A stretch of DNA of 64,000 nt from Legionella_C dresdenensis (lineage in GTDB: Bacteria; Pseudomonadota; Gammaproteobacteria; Legionellales; Legionellaceae): NCBI RefSeq assembly GCF_042649825.1, contig NZ_JBHSAB010000004.1, forward strand, positions 124,001 through 188,000, read 5' to 3'. Position 1 is the stretch's first letter; the number at the start of each line of letters is the position of its first letter. Below the pieces are notes generated by a model. It was given only the letters and a program-made list of their open reading frames with translations. It was not told the origin of the DNA and did no database searches. Below are positions 41,496 to 50,118 of the stretch, piece after piece. The translations under genes were made by a program, and so were the position numbers.

Positions 41496-43943
41496 ATGAT
41501 ACCTGACTACATAATAAACTGGTTTAGCCAAAAAGGCTGGCAGATGCACGACTACCAGCAAAGCATGTTTAAATTGGCTGCCGGGCGACAATCCGTATTA
41601 TTAATTGCTCCAACCGGCGGCGGGAAAACCCTTGCCAGTTTTTTACCGAGTCTGGTTGATATTCATCAAAATCATTATAAAGGCCTGCATACCTTATATA
41701 TTTCACCTTTAAAGGCATTAACCAATGATATTCAGCGTAATTTATTATTGCCGGTTAAAGAAATGGGATTAAATGTCACTATCCAAAGCCGAACCGGAGA
41801 TACCTCGTCTTATCAGCGCCAGCGTATGCGTCAGAAACCGCCTGATATCCTGTTAACCACCCCGGAGTCATTGCTGCTCATGCTCTCCTACCCGGACGCG
41901 GATCAGTACTTTAGCCAGTTAAAAGCGGTGATTGTTGATGAAATACATAATATCGTACCAACCAAAAGAGGAGATTTGCTCGCCCTTGCGCTGGCGCAAA
42001 TTAATGCTTTTTCACCGCAGTTGATGGCTATCGGGCTATCCGCAACCGTTGCAAAGCCCGAACAATTGGCAAACTGGTTATCTTTTCAGAAAAAAAAGGT
42101 GACTATTTTGCCGGTTGTTCCCAGCCATAAACCGCAATTACATTTATTGACCTCCGATGCAGTGCCTTATAGCGGCTTTATGGCGCAATATGCCGTTGAT
42201 GCCATTTACCAAATTATAAAAACCAATAATACCACGATCGTTTTTGTGAATACCCGGGCCCAGGTCGAGTTTTTATTTCATCGGCTATGGCTGGCCAATG
42301 AAAATAGCCTGCCTATTGCTGTTTACCATGGCTCGTTAAGCAAAGAACAGCGTTTGAAAACAGAACACATGGCAGTCGCTGGTAAAATCAGGGCTATAGT
42401 TACCACTTCGGCGTTAGAGCTTGGCATTGACTGGGGTAATGTTGATGCGGTGATTCAAGTTGGCGCGCCCCATGGGGTTAGCCGGCTATTGCAACGGATA
42501 GGCCGTTCTAACCATCAATTTGATCAATCAAGCCTCGCTTATCTGGTGCCGGCAAATTGCTTTGACGCCCTGGAATGCCAGGCCGCTATCAATGCTGTCA
42601 ATAAGGGCGGAATTGATGGCGAAGAGCTCCATCCCGGGTCGCTTGATGTGGTTGTGCAATTTATTATTAACGCTGCCTGCAGCCGTCCTGTCAGCATAAA
42701 TCAGGTGTACAAAATAGTCCGTATGGCTTACCCCTACCGTAAACTGAAAAAAACGCTGTTTGAGAAGTTATTTCAGTTTGCCGTCAATGGGGGATATACC
42801 CTACAGCATTATGAGCAATACCATCGCTTGCTGCCATATGGTAAGTACCGTTATCAGATTGCGTCTGCCCGGGTTACCCGCCGGCACCGTCAGAATATTG
42901 GTACGATTATTGAGGCGGCCCGGCTGAAAATTAAAGTACTTAACAAACGTAAAGATAAAATAATCGGTGATGTGGAAGAGGCTTTTGCCCAACAACTTAC
43001 GCCCGGAGATACGTTTTTATTCGCGGGCGAAATCCTGGAGTTTGTGGCCATTCGGGATATGATGGTCGAGGTTCGAAAAGGGCAGGCGAAAACAGCAAAA
43101 ATACCTTCGTATAATGGCGGCACTATGCCATTATCAACTTATCTGGCAGCTGAAGTCCGGCAGTTGATAAATAGTCCGGCACAGTGGGGCGCGTTACCCG
43201 ACAAAGTGCAGAACTGGTTGAAGCTGCAGCAGCGTTACTCCCAATTACCGGCGAATGATACCATTCTGGTTGAGCAATTTTATTATCGAAAAACGCATTA
43301 TATTATTATTTACAGTTTTGAAGGCCGGCGCGCCAATTACACGCTGGGCATGTTAATAAGCCGGCGGATGGAAGAAAAAGGGCTTAAGCCGTTAAATTTT
43401 ACCGCGACAGATTATGGTCTTGCCCTGGGAGCTTTACGTGAAGCATCTGCGGAATTAATTCATAGTCTGTTATCAACAGCAATTATTTATCAGCAGCTGG
43501 AACAATGGTTGCAGCAATCACCCTTACTGAAACGGACTTTCCGGCAAATTGCTGTAATTTCCGGATTAACTCAGCGTCAGATAGCCGGACAGCGTAAAAC
43601 GATGAAGCAAGTGACGTTTAGTACCGATTTAATTTACGATGTTTTGGTACGTCACGAACCTGAGCATGTTTTATTGGCAATTACCCGGCATGATGTGACA
43701 AAAACCTTGCTGGATATTGAAAGATTATCTACGATGTTAATGCGTTTTGTTGATAAAATAGTCATCAAAAAACTGACAAAACCATCGCCTTTTGCGATAC
43801 CGATATTAACGACATTTAAAACTGAAAAAATACAGGGTGAAGCCGAGGAAGAATTGTTGTCTTATGCGGAAATTGAAGCGCAGGCAGTCGAGATGATTAA
43901 TGCGGTAAAAACCGATCTTGATGGGGAACTGAATGCGACATAA
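41496..43943 (+). CDS. Ligase-associated DEXH-box (Lhr-like) DNA helicase
   Basis: 815 aa. Walker A APTGGGKTL (38-46), motif Ia ISPLKALTND, motif II VDEIHN (147-152), motif III GLSATV, motif IV TTSALELGIDWG, and motif VI LLQRIGRSNHQ belong to superfamily 2. The C-terminal winged-helix and Lhr-type domains run from about 390 on. Its last 11 nt overlap pdeM. It translocates on single-stranded DNA in the same repair pathway as the divergent ligase and exonuclease. Confidence 0.92.
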   Translation: MIPDYIINWFSQKGWQMHDYQQSMFKLAAGRQSVLLIAPTGGGKTLASFLPSLVDIHQNHYKGLHTLYISPLKALTNDIQRNLLLPVKEMGLNVTIQSRTGDTSSYQRQRMRQKPPDILLTTPESLLLMLSYPDADQYFSQLKAVIVDEIHNIVPTKRGDLLALALAQINAFSPQLMAIGLSATVAKPEQLANWLSFQKKKVTILPVVPSHKPQLHLLTSDAVPYSGFMAQYAVDAIYQIIKTNNTTIVFVNTRAQVEFLFHRLWLANENSLPIAVYHGSLSKEQRLKTEHMAVAGKIRAIVTTSALELGIDWGNVDAVIQVGAPHGVSRLLQRIGRSNHQFDQSSLAYLVPANCFDALECQAAINAVNKGGIDGEELHPGSLDVVVQFIINAACSRPVSINQVYKIVRMAYPYRKLKKTLFEKLFQFAVNGGYTLQHYEQYHRLLPYGKYRYQIASARVTRRHRQNIGTIIEAARLKIKVLNKRKDKIIGDVEEAFAQQLTPGDTFLFAGEILEFVAIRDMMVEVRKGQAKTAKIPSYNGGTMPLSTYLAAEVRQLINSPAQWGALPDKVQNWLKLQQRYSQLPANDTILVEQFYYRKTHYIIIYSFEGRRANYTLGMLISRRMEEKGLKPLNFTATDYGLALGALREASAELIHSLLSTAIIYQQLEQWLQQSPLLKRTFRQIAVISGLTQRQIAGQRKTMKQVTFSTDLIYDVLVRHEPEHVLLAITRHDVTKTLLDIERLSTMLMRFVDKIVIKKLTKPSPFAIPILTTFKTEKIQGEAEEELLSYAEIEAQAVEMINAVKTDLDGELNAT

Positions 43944-44598
43944 AAGCAGTATCGAGATAGTATTTGCAGGTCATGAATTGATCCTTGATGCCAATGCCTG
44001 CCTGTTTTGGCCGGCTTATCAAATATTGATAGTTTCGGATCTGCATTTGGAAAAAGGTTCATTCCTTGCCCGGCACGGGAGCCCATTGCCACTCCATGAT
44101 ACCCTGGACACCTTGCTTCGGTTACAGGCGATGGTGGAATATTATCAGCCGAAAATACTGGTATCATTGGGTGATAATGTCCATGATTGGCAGGGCTTAA
44201 AACGGATGTTGCCTGAACATAGGCAACTTTTGGCAGCCATCAGCGCTAAAGTTGTAAAGTGGCTCTGGATTATCGGCAATCATGATCAGAATGAATTATC
44301 AGCGCCTGAGTTAGCCGCGATATCCTGTGTAAATGACCATGTTATCGATTCTATTATTCTCAGTCATGACAAATTGGCAGGTGATGTTTACCAGATTATC
44401 GGCCATTATCATCCCTGTGCAACGATTAATGCAGTGAGAGGCAAGTGTTTTGCTTTTAATCAGAAAACACTGGTCATGCCGGCATTCGGCAGTTATACCG
44501 GCGGTCTGGATATTGCCTCTTTGGCGTTTGAGCAGGCGATTGGAGAAAAGAGCCGTGTTTGCCTGATCCATAGACAGAAGATTTGGCGGGTTAAGTAA
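43933..44598 (+). CDS. pdeM: Ligase-associated DNA repair endonuclease PdeM
   Basis: 221 aa calcineurin-like phosphoesterase: SDLHLEKG (D36, H38), SLGDNVHDW, IGNHD and IGHYHPCA are the metal-binding boxes in order. Short, as usual for PdeM. The start overlaps the helicase stop, giving translational coupling. Fourth member of the helicase-ligase-exonuclease set. Confidence 0.88.
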   Translation: MRHKSSIEIVFAGHELILDANACLFWPAYQILIVSDLHLEKGSFLARHGSPLPLHDTLDTLLRLQAMVEYYQPKILVSLGDNVHDWQGLKRMLPEHRQLLAAISAKVVKWLWIIGNHDQNELSAPELAAISCVNDHVIDSIILSHDKLAGDVYQIIGHYHPCATINAVRGKCFAFNQKTLVMPAFGSYTGGLDIASLAFEQAIGEKSRVCLIHRQKIWRVK

Positions 44599-44605
44599 TG
44601 ATGTT

Positions 44606-44623
44606 TTGGGCTTTACAGCCCAA
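44606..44623. terminator. Bidirectional palindrome between pdeM and dsbB
   Basis: TTGGGCTTTACAGCCCAA forms a hairpin of 7-8 bp between convergent genes. The same unit appears at 38655 and, with changes, at 56942. No long T-run, so terminator function is only likely. Confidence 0.45.
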
Positions 44624-44632
44624 CACTCCGTT

Positions 44633-45184
44633 TCAGGGCATTTGCCCCAATAAATAATAAGCAACCGGATTATCAGGACAACGGGTAAAGCCGCACTCGA
44701 TAAACGTACTGACGCTATTTGCCAGGATAAGAACCAGGAAAATACTCATCAGTAAATCGACCCAGCGTTTGATAAAAACCGGCCGCTCGGTAAACCCCTC
44801 ATCAAATAACAAGGCAATTGCAATCGTCGTAATAATGCCTATAAAAATGATCGCAGACCAGGCATATAAGTGCAGGCCCCAGATTTCACCGCCATAGCCA
44901 GGATCTTGCGGCGCAATGTGCAGGAATAATTGGCGCACCGAGATTGACAGTCCGCACAAGGCTGATAACAACATCAGGCCATAATGGGCGGGTTTACTGC
45001 CATAACGGATGTTCATGCATAATGCCAGCCCTGTAGCTATAAAGCACAGGCGTTGTAACAGGCAGAGCGGGCAAGGCAAGTCATGGCTTATGAGTTGATC
45101 GCAGAAAGCTATCGCCAGCGAGATGCAAATAAATAACAAGCCGAGAAAATTGCCCCAAAAATGCAGTTTAGGTTGATTGATCAT
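44633..45184 (-). CDS. dsbB: Disulfide bond formation protein B
   Basis: 183 aa inner-membrane protein with four to five helices. CPLCLLQR (about 38-45) holds the CxxC that passes electrons to quinone. The second, periplasmic cysteine pair is not clear at the expected place: late cysteines occur as ECGFTRC near the C-terminus. DsbB re-oxidises DsbA. The ATG overlaps the stop of a 48-aa membrane protein gene. Confidence 0.82.
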   Translation of the reverse strand: MINQPKLHFWGNFLGLLFICISLAIAFCDQLISHDLPCPLCLLQRLCFIATGLALCMNIRYGSKPAHYGLMLLSALCGLSISVRQLFLHIAPQDPGYGGEIWGLHLYAWSAIIFIGIITTIAIALLFDEGFTERPVFIKRWVDLLMSIFLVLILANSVSTFIECGFTRCPDNPVAYYLLGQMP

Positions 45185-45327
45185 AATATCACCAAATGAC
45201 TATGCAGGTTAAAACAACCCAGGGTGAGTAGCAGGCAGGCCAGGAATTGCAATAAGATAAAGCGGTTGGGCGCAAAAACGATCTGAACGCCGACTGCAAA
45301 ATAGAGCAGAAATAATAGAGCCATCAT
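45181..45327 (-). CDS. Tiny membrane protein upstream of dsbB (DUF5993-like)
   Basis: 48 aa, ATG at 45327, TGA at 45181-45183 overlapping the dsbB ATG. It is almost wholly hydrophobic: MALLFLLYFAVGVQIVFAP, then a second helix LLQFLACLLLTLGCF. A small two-helix protein ahead of dsbB is known to me as DUF5993; the name is from memory. Tight overlap suggests a partner or assembly role for DsbB. Confidence 0.6.
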   Translation of the reverse strand: MMALLFLLYFAVGVQIVFAPNRFILLQFLACLLLTLGCFNLHSHLVIL

Positions 45328-45430
45328 GGCAAATTTATCCTTGTTGAAATCACACGCAAATTATTGTCGACCAAAAAGGGTTTTTAGTCTACCTTTAAAG
45401 CGTTACATTCAATCAATGGGAGATTATCAA

Positions 45431-45856
45431 ATGAAAGCTAAAGCAAATGCAATGTGGACAGGCGGGTTGAAAGACGGCAAAGGAACTCTGTCTGCAGACA
45501 GCGGCGTATTATCCAACACCCCTTATTCGTTTAAAACGCGTTTTGAAGGAGTAAATGGAACAAATCCTGAAGAATTAATCGCTGCAGCGCACGCAGGCTG
45601 TTTCACCATGGCATTTTCAGGTCAATTGGAAAAAGAAGGCTTAAAAGCAGAAAGCATTAACACGACTGCCAATGTGACTCTGGAACAAGTAGATGGCGGT
45701 TTTGCCATTACTAAAATTCATCTGCAGACTACTGCAAAAATTCCCGGTGCAGAACAGACTGCTTTTGAACGCGCAGCAAAAAATGCCAAAGAAGGTTGCC
45801 CGGTATCAAAATTATTCAAAGCCGAAATTACAATGGATGCTGTTTTAGAGAAATAA
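45431..45856 (+). CDS. osmC: OsmC family peroxiredoxin
   Basis: 141 aa from ATG 45431, with GGGAG 9 nt upstream; the frame is open further upstream but without a start signal. The match to OsmC is continuous: GTNPEELIAAAHAGCF (peroxidatic Cys), GFAITKIHL and KEGCPVSKLF (resolving Cys). Reduces organic hydroperoxides in the cytosol. Confidence 0.93.
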   Translation: MKAKANAMWTGGLKDGKGTLSADSGVLSNTPYSFKTRFEGVNGTNPEELIAAAHAGCFTMAFSGQLEKEGLKAESINTTANVTLEQVDGGFAITKIHLQTTAKIPGAEQTAFERAAKNAKEGCPVSKLFKAEITMDAVLEK

Positions 45857-45861
45857 GCTTG

Positions 45862-46007
45862 TAGCCTGGGTGCAACGAAGTGTAACCCGGGTTCCGGTTC
45901 TGCGGACCTGTACCAGGGTACGATTTCAGGAATGAAAATCTTGATTACGCTGCATGCCTCAAGGTTATACTGGCTGGCAACATTTTTGTTGGGTCAAACG
46001 ACCCAAC
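45862..46007. repeat. Family A repeat plus GTTGGGTC palindrome
   Basis: GTAGCCTGGGTGCAACGAAG, AACCCGGGTTCC and GGACCTGTACCAGGGTACG (45861-45922) form one repeat unit. A further TGATTACGCTGCATGCCTCAA stretch (21 nt; arm of the same family) and a 20-bp palindrome GTTGGGTC-AAAC-GACCCAAC (45988-46007) follow. All lie between convergent osmC and the kinase gene. Confidence 0.55.
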
Positions 46008-46053
46008 CTACACGCTTTATTCAAACACTGCACTGCATCAAGGCTGCATTTCC

Positions 46054-47403
46054 TTAAGCTGATATTCTTTTTGCCTCCTTTTGTGCAAATGCCGCCTGTT
46101 TTTCTGACTGTGACTTATGAGGCTTAAAGAAGTTCAGCGCTTTGCCAAGTGCAGTTTTTACAGTTGTTTTTGTATTGACAGCCTTTTTCGATGCATCGCT
46201 TGCCTCTGCAATATTGGATAATGCAATGCTTAAGCTCCTTCTTGCGCTCTTTTTTTCGTCAGTTCCATATTCATGGCGAAATTGTGCTGCGTAAGCTTGC
46301 TTAAATTGTTCAAGCGCTTTTTGGCAATCAGTACGGATTCTGGGATTAAAAGCAGTCATTTGCATTAAGGTTTCAAGAATAATCTTTCTTGCCTGCGGTT
46401 TTAAACTCGACATGGCGCCCTCTGGTTGAGAAAACAAATTGTGGAATGTGTTTGATCGTGCGTAAGCAAGCGCTATGTCCGCTTCGCGGCCTATTCTTCC
46501 CTCACTATCCATCAATGGGTTGATATCTCCCCATATCAGCGCGATTACTCTGCCTGTGGCCAACAAGTCGCTTTGGAGCGAACAACCTTTATTTTGAAAT
46601 ATCTCAGGCGCGGCATAACAGTAGGAGCCAGCTCCATCTGAACCCGGAAGCATAACATCGGTGGCAATTCGCGACAGATTAAAATCGACAAAACTTACTG
46701 TTCCGGTTTTAACGTCAGCCCGGATATTCTCGAGTTTAATATCACGATGTAATAGACCTGCATCAATTACTTCCTCTTGTAGCGCTTGAAGTAAGTTAAT
46801 AGTTAATTTAAAGCGCTCTTTGATTGTTAGCGGTTTAGGTAGACGCATTTCAAATGTTAACGGATCACGGACAGGGGTACGCTCAGCCGATATTATTTCA
46901 AATAATTCATCTCCTTCTTTCCGGTTCATAATGGCATGAATTTCAGTTCCGGATCTTACTAAGGGTTTAGGAGAAAGGCTTGGCGTCCGTTTATTCTGAA
47001 TATATTCGTTAATGGTTAGACTTTCTGAATCATCGTGCTTGAGCGTATCTACAATTTTATCAACTTTGCGTTTTCCATAAGGCTTTTCTTTGTATTTTAA
47101 CTGTAAAACACCATCGATTTCTTCAATCCAATAACTTCTTATAACCGGATAGACATCGCCATAGGAGCCACTGCCTATGGATTCAGAGGTAACCACATGG
47201 TATTTGTATCCGCGTTTTCGGGATCGGGCTTTGACAATATAAAAGGGTAGCAGGACTTGTTCAGATTGCGCAGGTTCAGCTAACTTAACCGAGTAATATT
47301 TTCCTGGCTGCCAAACGGCACTTTCAGGTTTGGATTGCAGTAAGGCGATTAAGAGCTGTTCTTCGGAGGGTGAAAAGCAGGTTGGATCAATGATATTATA
47401 CAT
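46054..47403 (-). CDS. Eukaryotic-like protein kinase, candidate secreted effector
   Basis: 449 aa. Gly loop GSGSYGDV (77-84), catalytic loop HRDIKLEN (219-226), metal motif DFN (240-242, normally DFG), and AAPE (264-267) are in the correct order, so it is a Hanks-type kinase. An insert rich in K and S separates the Gly loop from the C-lobe, and the VAIK lysine is not obvious. The tail (about 380-449) is Lys/Ala/Ser-rich, ending QKEAKRISA. No membrane helix. It resembles Legionella LegK-type kinases in kind; I cannot assign it to one. AGGAAG precedes the ATG. Confidence 0.75.
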   Translation of the reverse strand: MYNIIDPTCFSPSEEQLLIALLQSKPESAVWQPGKYYSVKLAEPAQSEQVLLPFYIVKARSRKRGYKYHVVTSESIGSGSYGDVYPVIRSYWIEEIDGVLQLKYKEKPYGKRKVDKIVDTLKHDDSESLTINEYIQNKRTPSLSPKPLVRSGTEIHAIMNRKEGDELFEIISAERTPVRDPLTFEMRLPKPLTIKERFKLTINLLQALQEEVIDAGLLHRDIKLENIRADVKTGTVSFVDFNLSRIATDVMLPGSDGAGSYCYAAPEIFQNKGCSLQSDLLATGRVIALIWGDINPLMDSEGRIGREADIALAYARSNTFHNLFSQPEGAMSSLKPQARKIILETLMQMTAFNPRIRTDCQKALEQFKQAYAAQFRHEYGTDEKKSARRSLSIALSNIAEASDASKKAVNTKTTVKTALGKALNFFKPHKSQSEKQAAFAQKEAKRISA

Positions 47404-47580
47404 AGCGCTTCCTTGTTTAATTTATCCACAGCTCCTATTTTAACCAATTTGAATCAAAAAATAAACACCAAGTTTTTAAAATAACCAGTAAACCCTTGGC
47501 TGGCTTGCATTAAATCATGTATAATCGAGCTTTGTCCGGCGATATTTCAGGACGGCGTGATACGGTTTTGTGAGGCTTTC

Positions 47581-48495
47581 ATGGCTATTGATTTAATTTT
47601 CTACGTAATTCTTTTAATCAGTTTTATCTGCGTAATTGCAATGATATTCAAACTTCGCAGGCAGCCTCCGGTTCATCTGAAAGTTGTGGATTATATTAAA
47701 TTGGGCTTTAGCGGCATTGTTGCTTTTATCGCCGATACCCTCGGCGTTGGCAGTTTTGCTGTCAATGTCGCGCTGGCCAAATTACTGGGAACTTTTCCTG
47801 ATGAAGAGTTGCCCGCAGTGAATAATGGAGCGCAGGTTATCCCCGGCGCTATAGAATCGTTATTTTTCATGAAGCTGGTTGATGTTGATTTGACAACCAT
47901 GCTGACGCTGGTAGTAGGTACCTGCATCGGCGGTTTAATCGGTGGCGCGGTTGTCAGTAAATTGAGCAAGCAGGCAATTCGTCTGGCAATGATTTGCTGT
48001 TTCGCCGGAATTATTACGTTATTGGTCTGTCATCAGCTGCATGTTATGCCGGCCGGCGGTGATGTGACCGAGCTTCACGGCTGGAAGCTGGCGGCAGGTT
48101 TTATTGCCATGATTATCTGCGGTGGTTTGACGTCAGTTGGTATTGGCTTGTTTGTTATGGTTCAAGGGGTTTTATTCTTACTGAATGTATCTCCAATGGT
48201 GGCATTCCCGATTATGACTACTGCGGGCGCTATGCAGCAGCCATTAACTACTCTGGTGTTTCTGCAGCAAGATCGTATTCCGTTGAAAAAAACCCTGATT
48301 TTGAGTCTTTCCGGCTGTATCGGGGTTTTCCTGACCATGCAGATTTTTACCAGCCTGACTGTAACCTGGTTACATTCATTGTTACTGATTATTTTAATCT
48401 ATAACTTTTATGCAATAAGCCGCACTTACTTGAAAAATCGCGCTGGTTATATTAATCGCCATGACGCTGGCGATGGACTTGCGGTAGCGGATTAA
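47581..48495 (+). CDS. TSUP family (TauE/SafE) membrane exporter
   Basis: 304 aa from ATG 47581 (GAGG upstream; a GTG eight codons earlier is less likely). Two TauE/SafE repeats, each with a Gly-rich helix: FIADTLGVGSFAVNVALAKL and ICGGLTSVGIGLFVMVQGVL. Eight or so membrane helices. The family exports sulfite or sulfonates, or other organic anions. Substrate unknown. Confidence 0.82.
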   Translation: MAIDLIFYVILLISFICVIAMIFKLRRQPPVHLKVVDYIKLGFSGIVAFIADTLGVGSFAVNVALAKLLGTFPDEELPAVNNGAQVIPGAIESLFFMKLVDVDLTTMLTLVVGTCIGGLIGGAVVSKLSKQAIRLAMICCFAGIITLLVCHQLHVMPAGGDVTELHGWKLAAGFIAMIICGGLTSVGIGLFVMVQGVLFLLNVSPMVAFPIMTTAGAMQQPLTTLVFLQQDRIPLKKTLILSLSGCIGVFLTMQIFTSLTVTWLHSLLLIILIYNFYAISRTYLKNRAGYINRHDAGDGLAVAD

Positions 48496-48557
48496 TGGAT
48501 TCCCGCCTGCGCGGGATAACAACAGCAAAAAGGATTATTTACTTTTAAGGATGAAAA

Positions 48558-49628
48558 ATGAAAAAACTGCTGATTCTCTGGATGGCTGTATTGTTATCGT
48601 TTGGTGCCAGGGCATACGATAACCGCTTTGATAATATGGTAATTTTTGGAGACAGCTTATCCGATAACGGTAATCTGTATCGTTACCTGTGGCATTTATT
48701 ACCTGTGTCGCCGCCTTATTTTGAAGGCCATTTTGCCAATGGTCAGGTGTGGGTTGAATACCTGTATGACAGCTATTTCCCTGATGGGATGAATCAGCGG
48801 GGATTTCAGGATTATGCTGTCGGCGGCGCAGGCGCGGTACTTTCTTATAAGCAGAATTTACCGTTTACTCTCGGGATCGAGCTGAACGATTATTTTTACT
48901 GGCATACCTATGGCAGGCAGGAAACCAGCCTTTATACGCTTTGGATAGGCGCTAATAATTACATTAACGGCCCAACCAATGTTGAAAACATAACGGACAG
49001 GGTTGTCGATGCCATCAGCGAGGGGGTGGAACGCCTCATTGCTCATGGCGGCAATAAGTTTATTATTGCCAACCTGCCCGATCTTGCCCGGTTGCCGCAA
49101 GCATCCAATTCATCGCATAAGGGGCTGTTAACGGAGTTAACTTTAACGCATAATCGCAAGCTGGAAGCATTGATTAAACATTTGAAAGTAAAGCATGCCG
49201 ATTGCCTGTTTATTTATTTCGATGCGTATACTCTGTTTAATGAGTCTATTGATCATGCCAGCGACTTTGGCTTTTTCAATACCACGGAGCCTTGTTACCT
49301 TGGCAGTTATAGCGGCTGGCTAGCCGAGTTAAAATCCGATGATGAGACGTTATATGAAAGCCTGAAGCAACGTTCTCCGCAAATGACGGAAGAACAATGG
49401 CAAATGATTCGCAACAACCCGCAACTGAGAGAAGCGGCGCTGGCAGCATACTGGTATAGCCTGTTGCCCAGGTCAGTACAGGATGAACCTTCGTATTGTG
49501 AAGGCTATGTATTTTGGGATCAAGTGCATCCGACAACCGCTGTCCATAAAATGATTGCTGAGAAAGTGGCGCAGTTAATCAGTGAGACAGACTTGCAAGC
49601 GGTATTGCCGGACGTTAAAGCCACCTAA
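48558..49628 (+). CDS. Secreted GDSL (SGNH) lipase/acylhydrolase
   Basis: 356 aa. A signal peptide (1-19, ending GARA) leads to block I VIFGDSLSDNGNLY (Ser33), block III WIGANNY and block V FWDQVHPT (Asp and His). This is the PlaA/PlaC type of Legionella secreted phospholipase or acyltransferase. A region rich in Glu/Gln (about 255-300) separates blocks III and V. AAGGA precedes the ATG. Which member (A, C or D) cannot be told. Confidence 0.85.
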   Translation: MKKLLILWMAVLLSFGARAYDNRFDNMVIFGDSLSDNGNLYRYLWHLLPVSPPYFEGHFANGQVWVEYLYDSYFPDGMNQRGFQDYAVGGAGAVLSYKQNLPFTLGIELNDYFYWHTYGRQETSLYTLWIGANNYINGPTNVENITDRVVDAISEGVERLIAHGGNKFIIANLPDLARLPQASNSSHKGLLTELTLTHNRKLEALIKHLKVKHADCLFIYFDAYTLFNESIDHASDFGFFNTTEPCYLGSYSGWLAELKSDDETLYESLKQRSPQMTEEQWQMIRNNPQLREAALAAYWYSLLPRSVQDEPSYCEGYVFWDQVHPTTAVHKMIAEKVAQLISETDLQAVLPDVKAT

Positions 49629-49641
49629 ACCGAGTTGATTG

Positions 49642-50118
49642 ATGGAAGAACCTATAAGTAAATCGCAGAAAAAACGTGAAGCTGACGCATTACAGAAAGT
49701 GGGTGTGGAGTTAGTTGAGCTGCCAATGGAAAAGCTCGATCAATTGCCATTAACTGATGTGTTGCGTCAGGCAATAGTCCAGGCTAAAGCGATTAAAAGT
49801 CATGGCGCCAAACGGCGCCAGGCTCAGTTAATCGGCAAATTGATGCGTGCGGCAGACAGTGAAGCTATTCTTGCCGGCTATCAGGAAATGATGGCCGAGC
49901 ACAGTGCCCAAAATGCTGTTTTTCATGAGCTGGAAGTATGGCGAGAAAGGCTGATTGCAGATGGAAAAGACGCTTTAACCGAGTTTATTGAGGAATTCCA
50001 GCCGGCGGATGTGCAGCAATTACGCCAGTTAATTAAAAAAGCGGTGGATGAAAAAACTATCGGCAAACCGATAGGCGCCAGTAAAGCTCTGTTTCGTTTT
50101 CTAAGGTCGTGTTTGTAA
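49642..50118 (+). CDS. darP: Ribosome-associated protein DarP (YjgA/DUF615)
   Basis: 158 aa from ATG 49642. SKSQKKREADALQKVGVELV (6-25), LDQLPLTDVLRQAI and HGAKRRQAQLIGKLMR are the family signature. Binds late 50S assembly intermediates. Its TAA overlaps the rlmL ATG by one base, so both are translated together, linking two ribosome-maturation functions. Confidence 0.92.
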   Translation: MEEPISKSQKKREADALQKVGVELVELPMEKLDQLPLTDVLRQAIVQAKAIKSHGAKRRQAQLIGKLMRAADSEAILAGYQEMMAEHSAQNAVFHELEVWRERLIADGKDALTEFIEEFQPADVQQLRQLIKKAVDEKTIGKPIGASKALFRFLRSCL

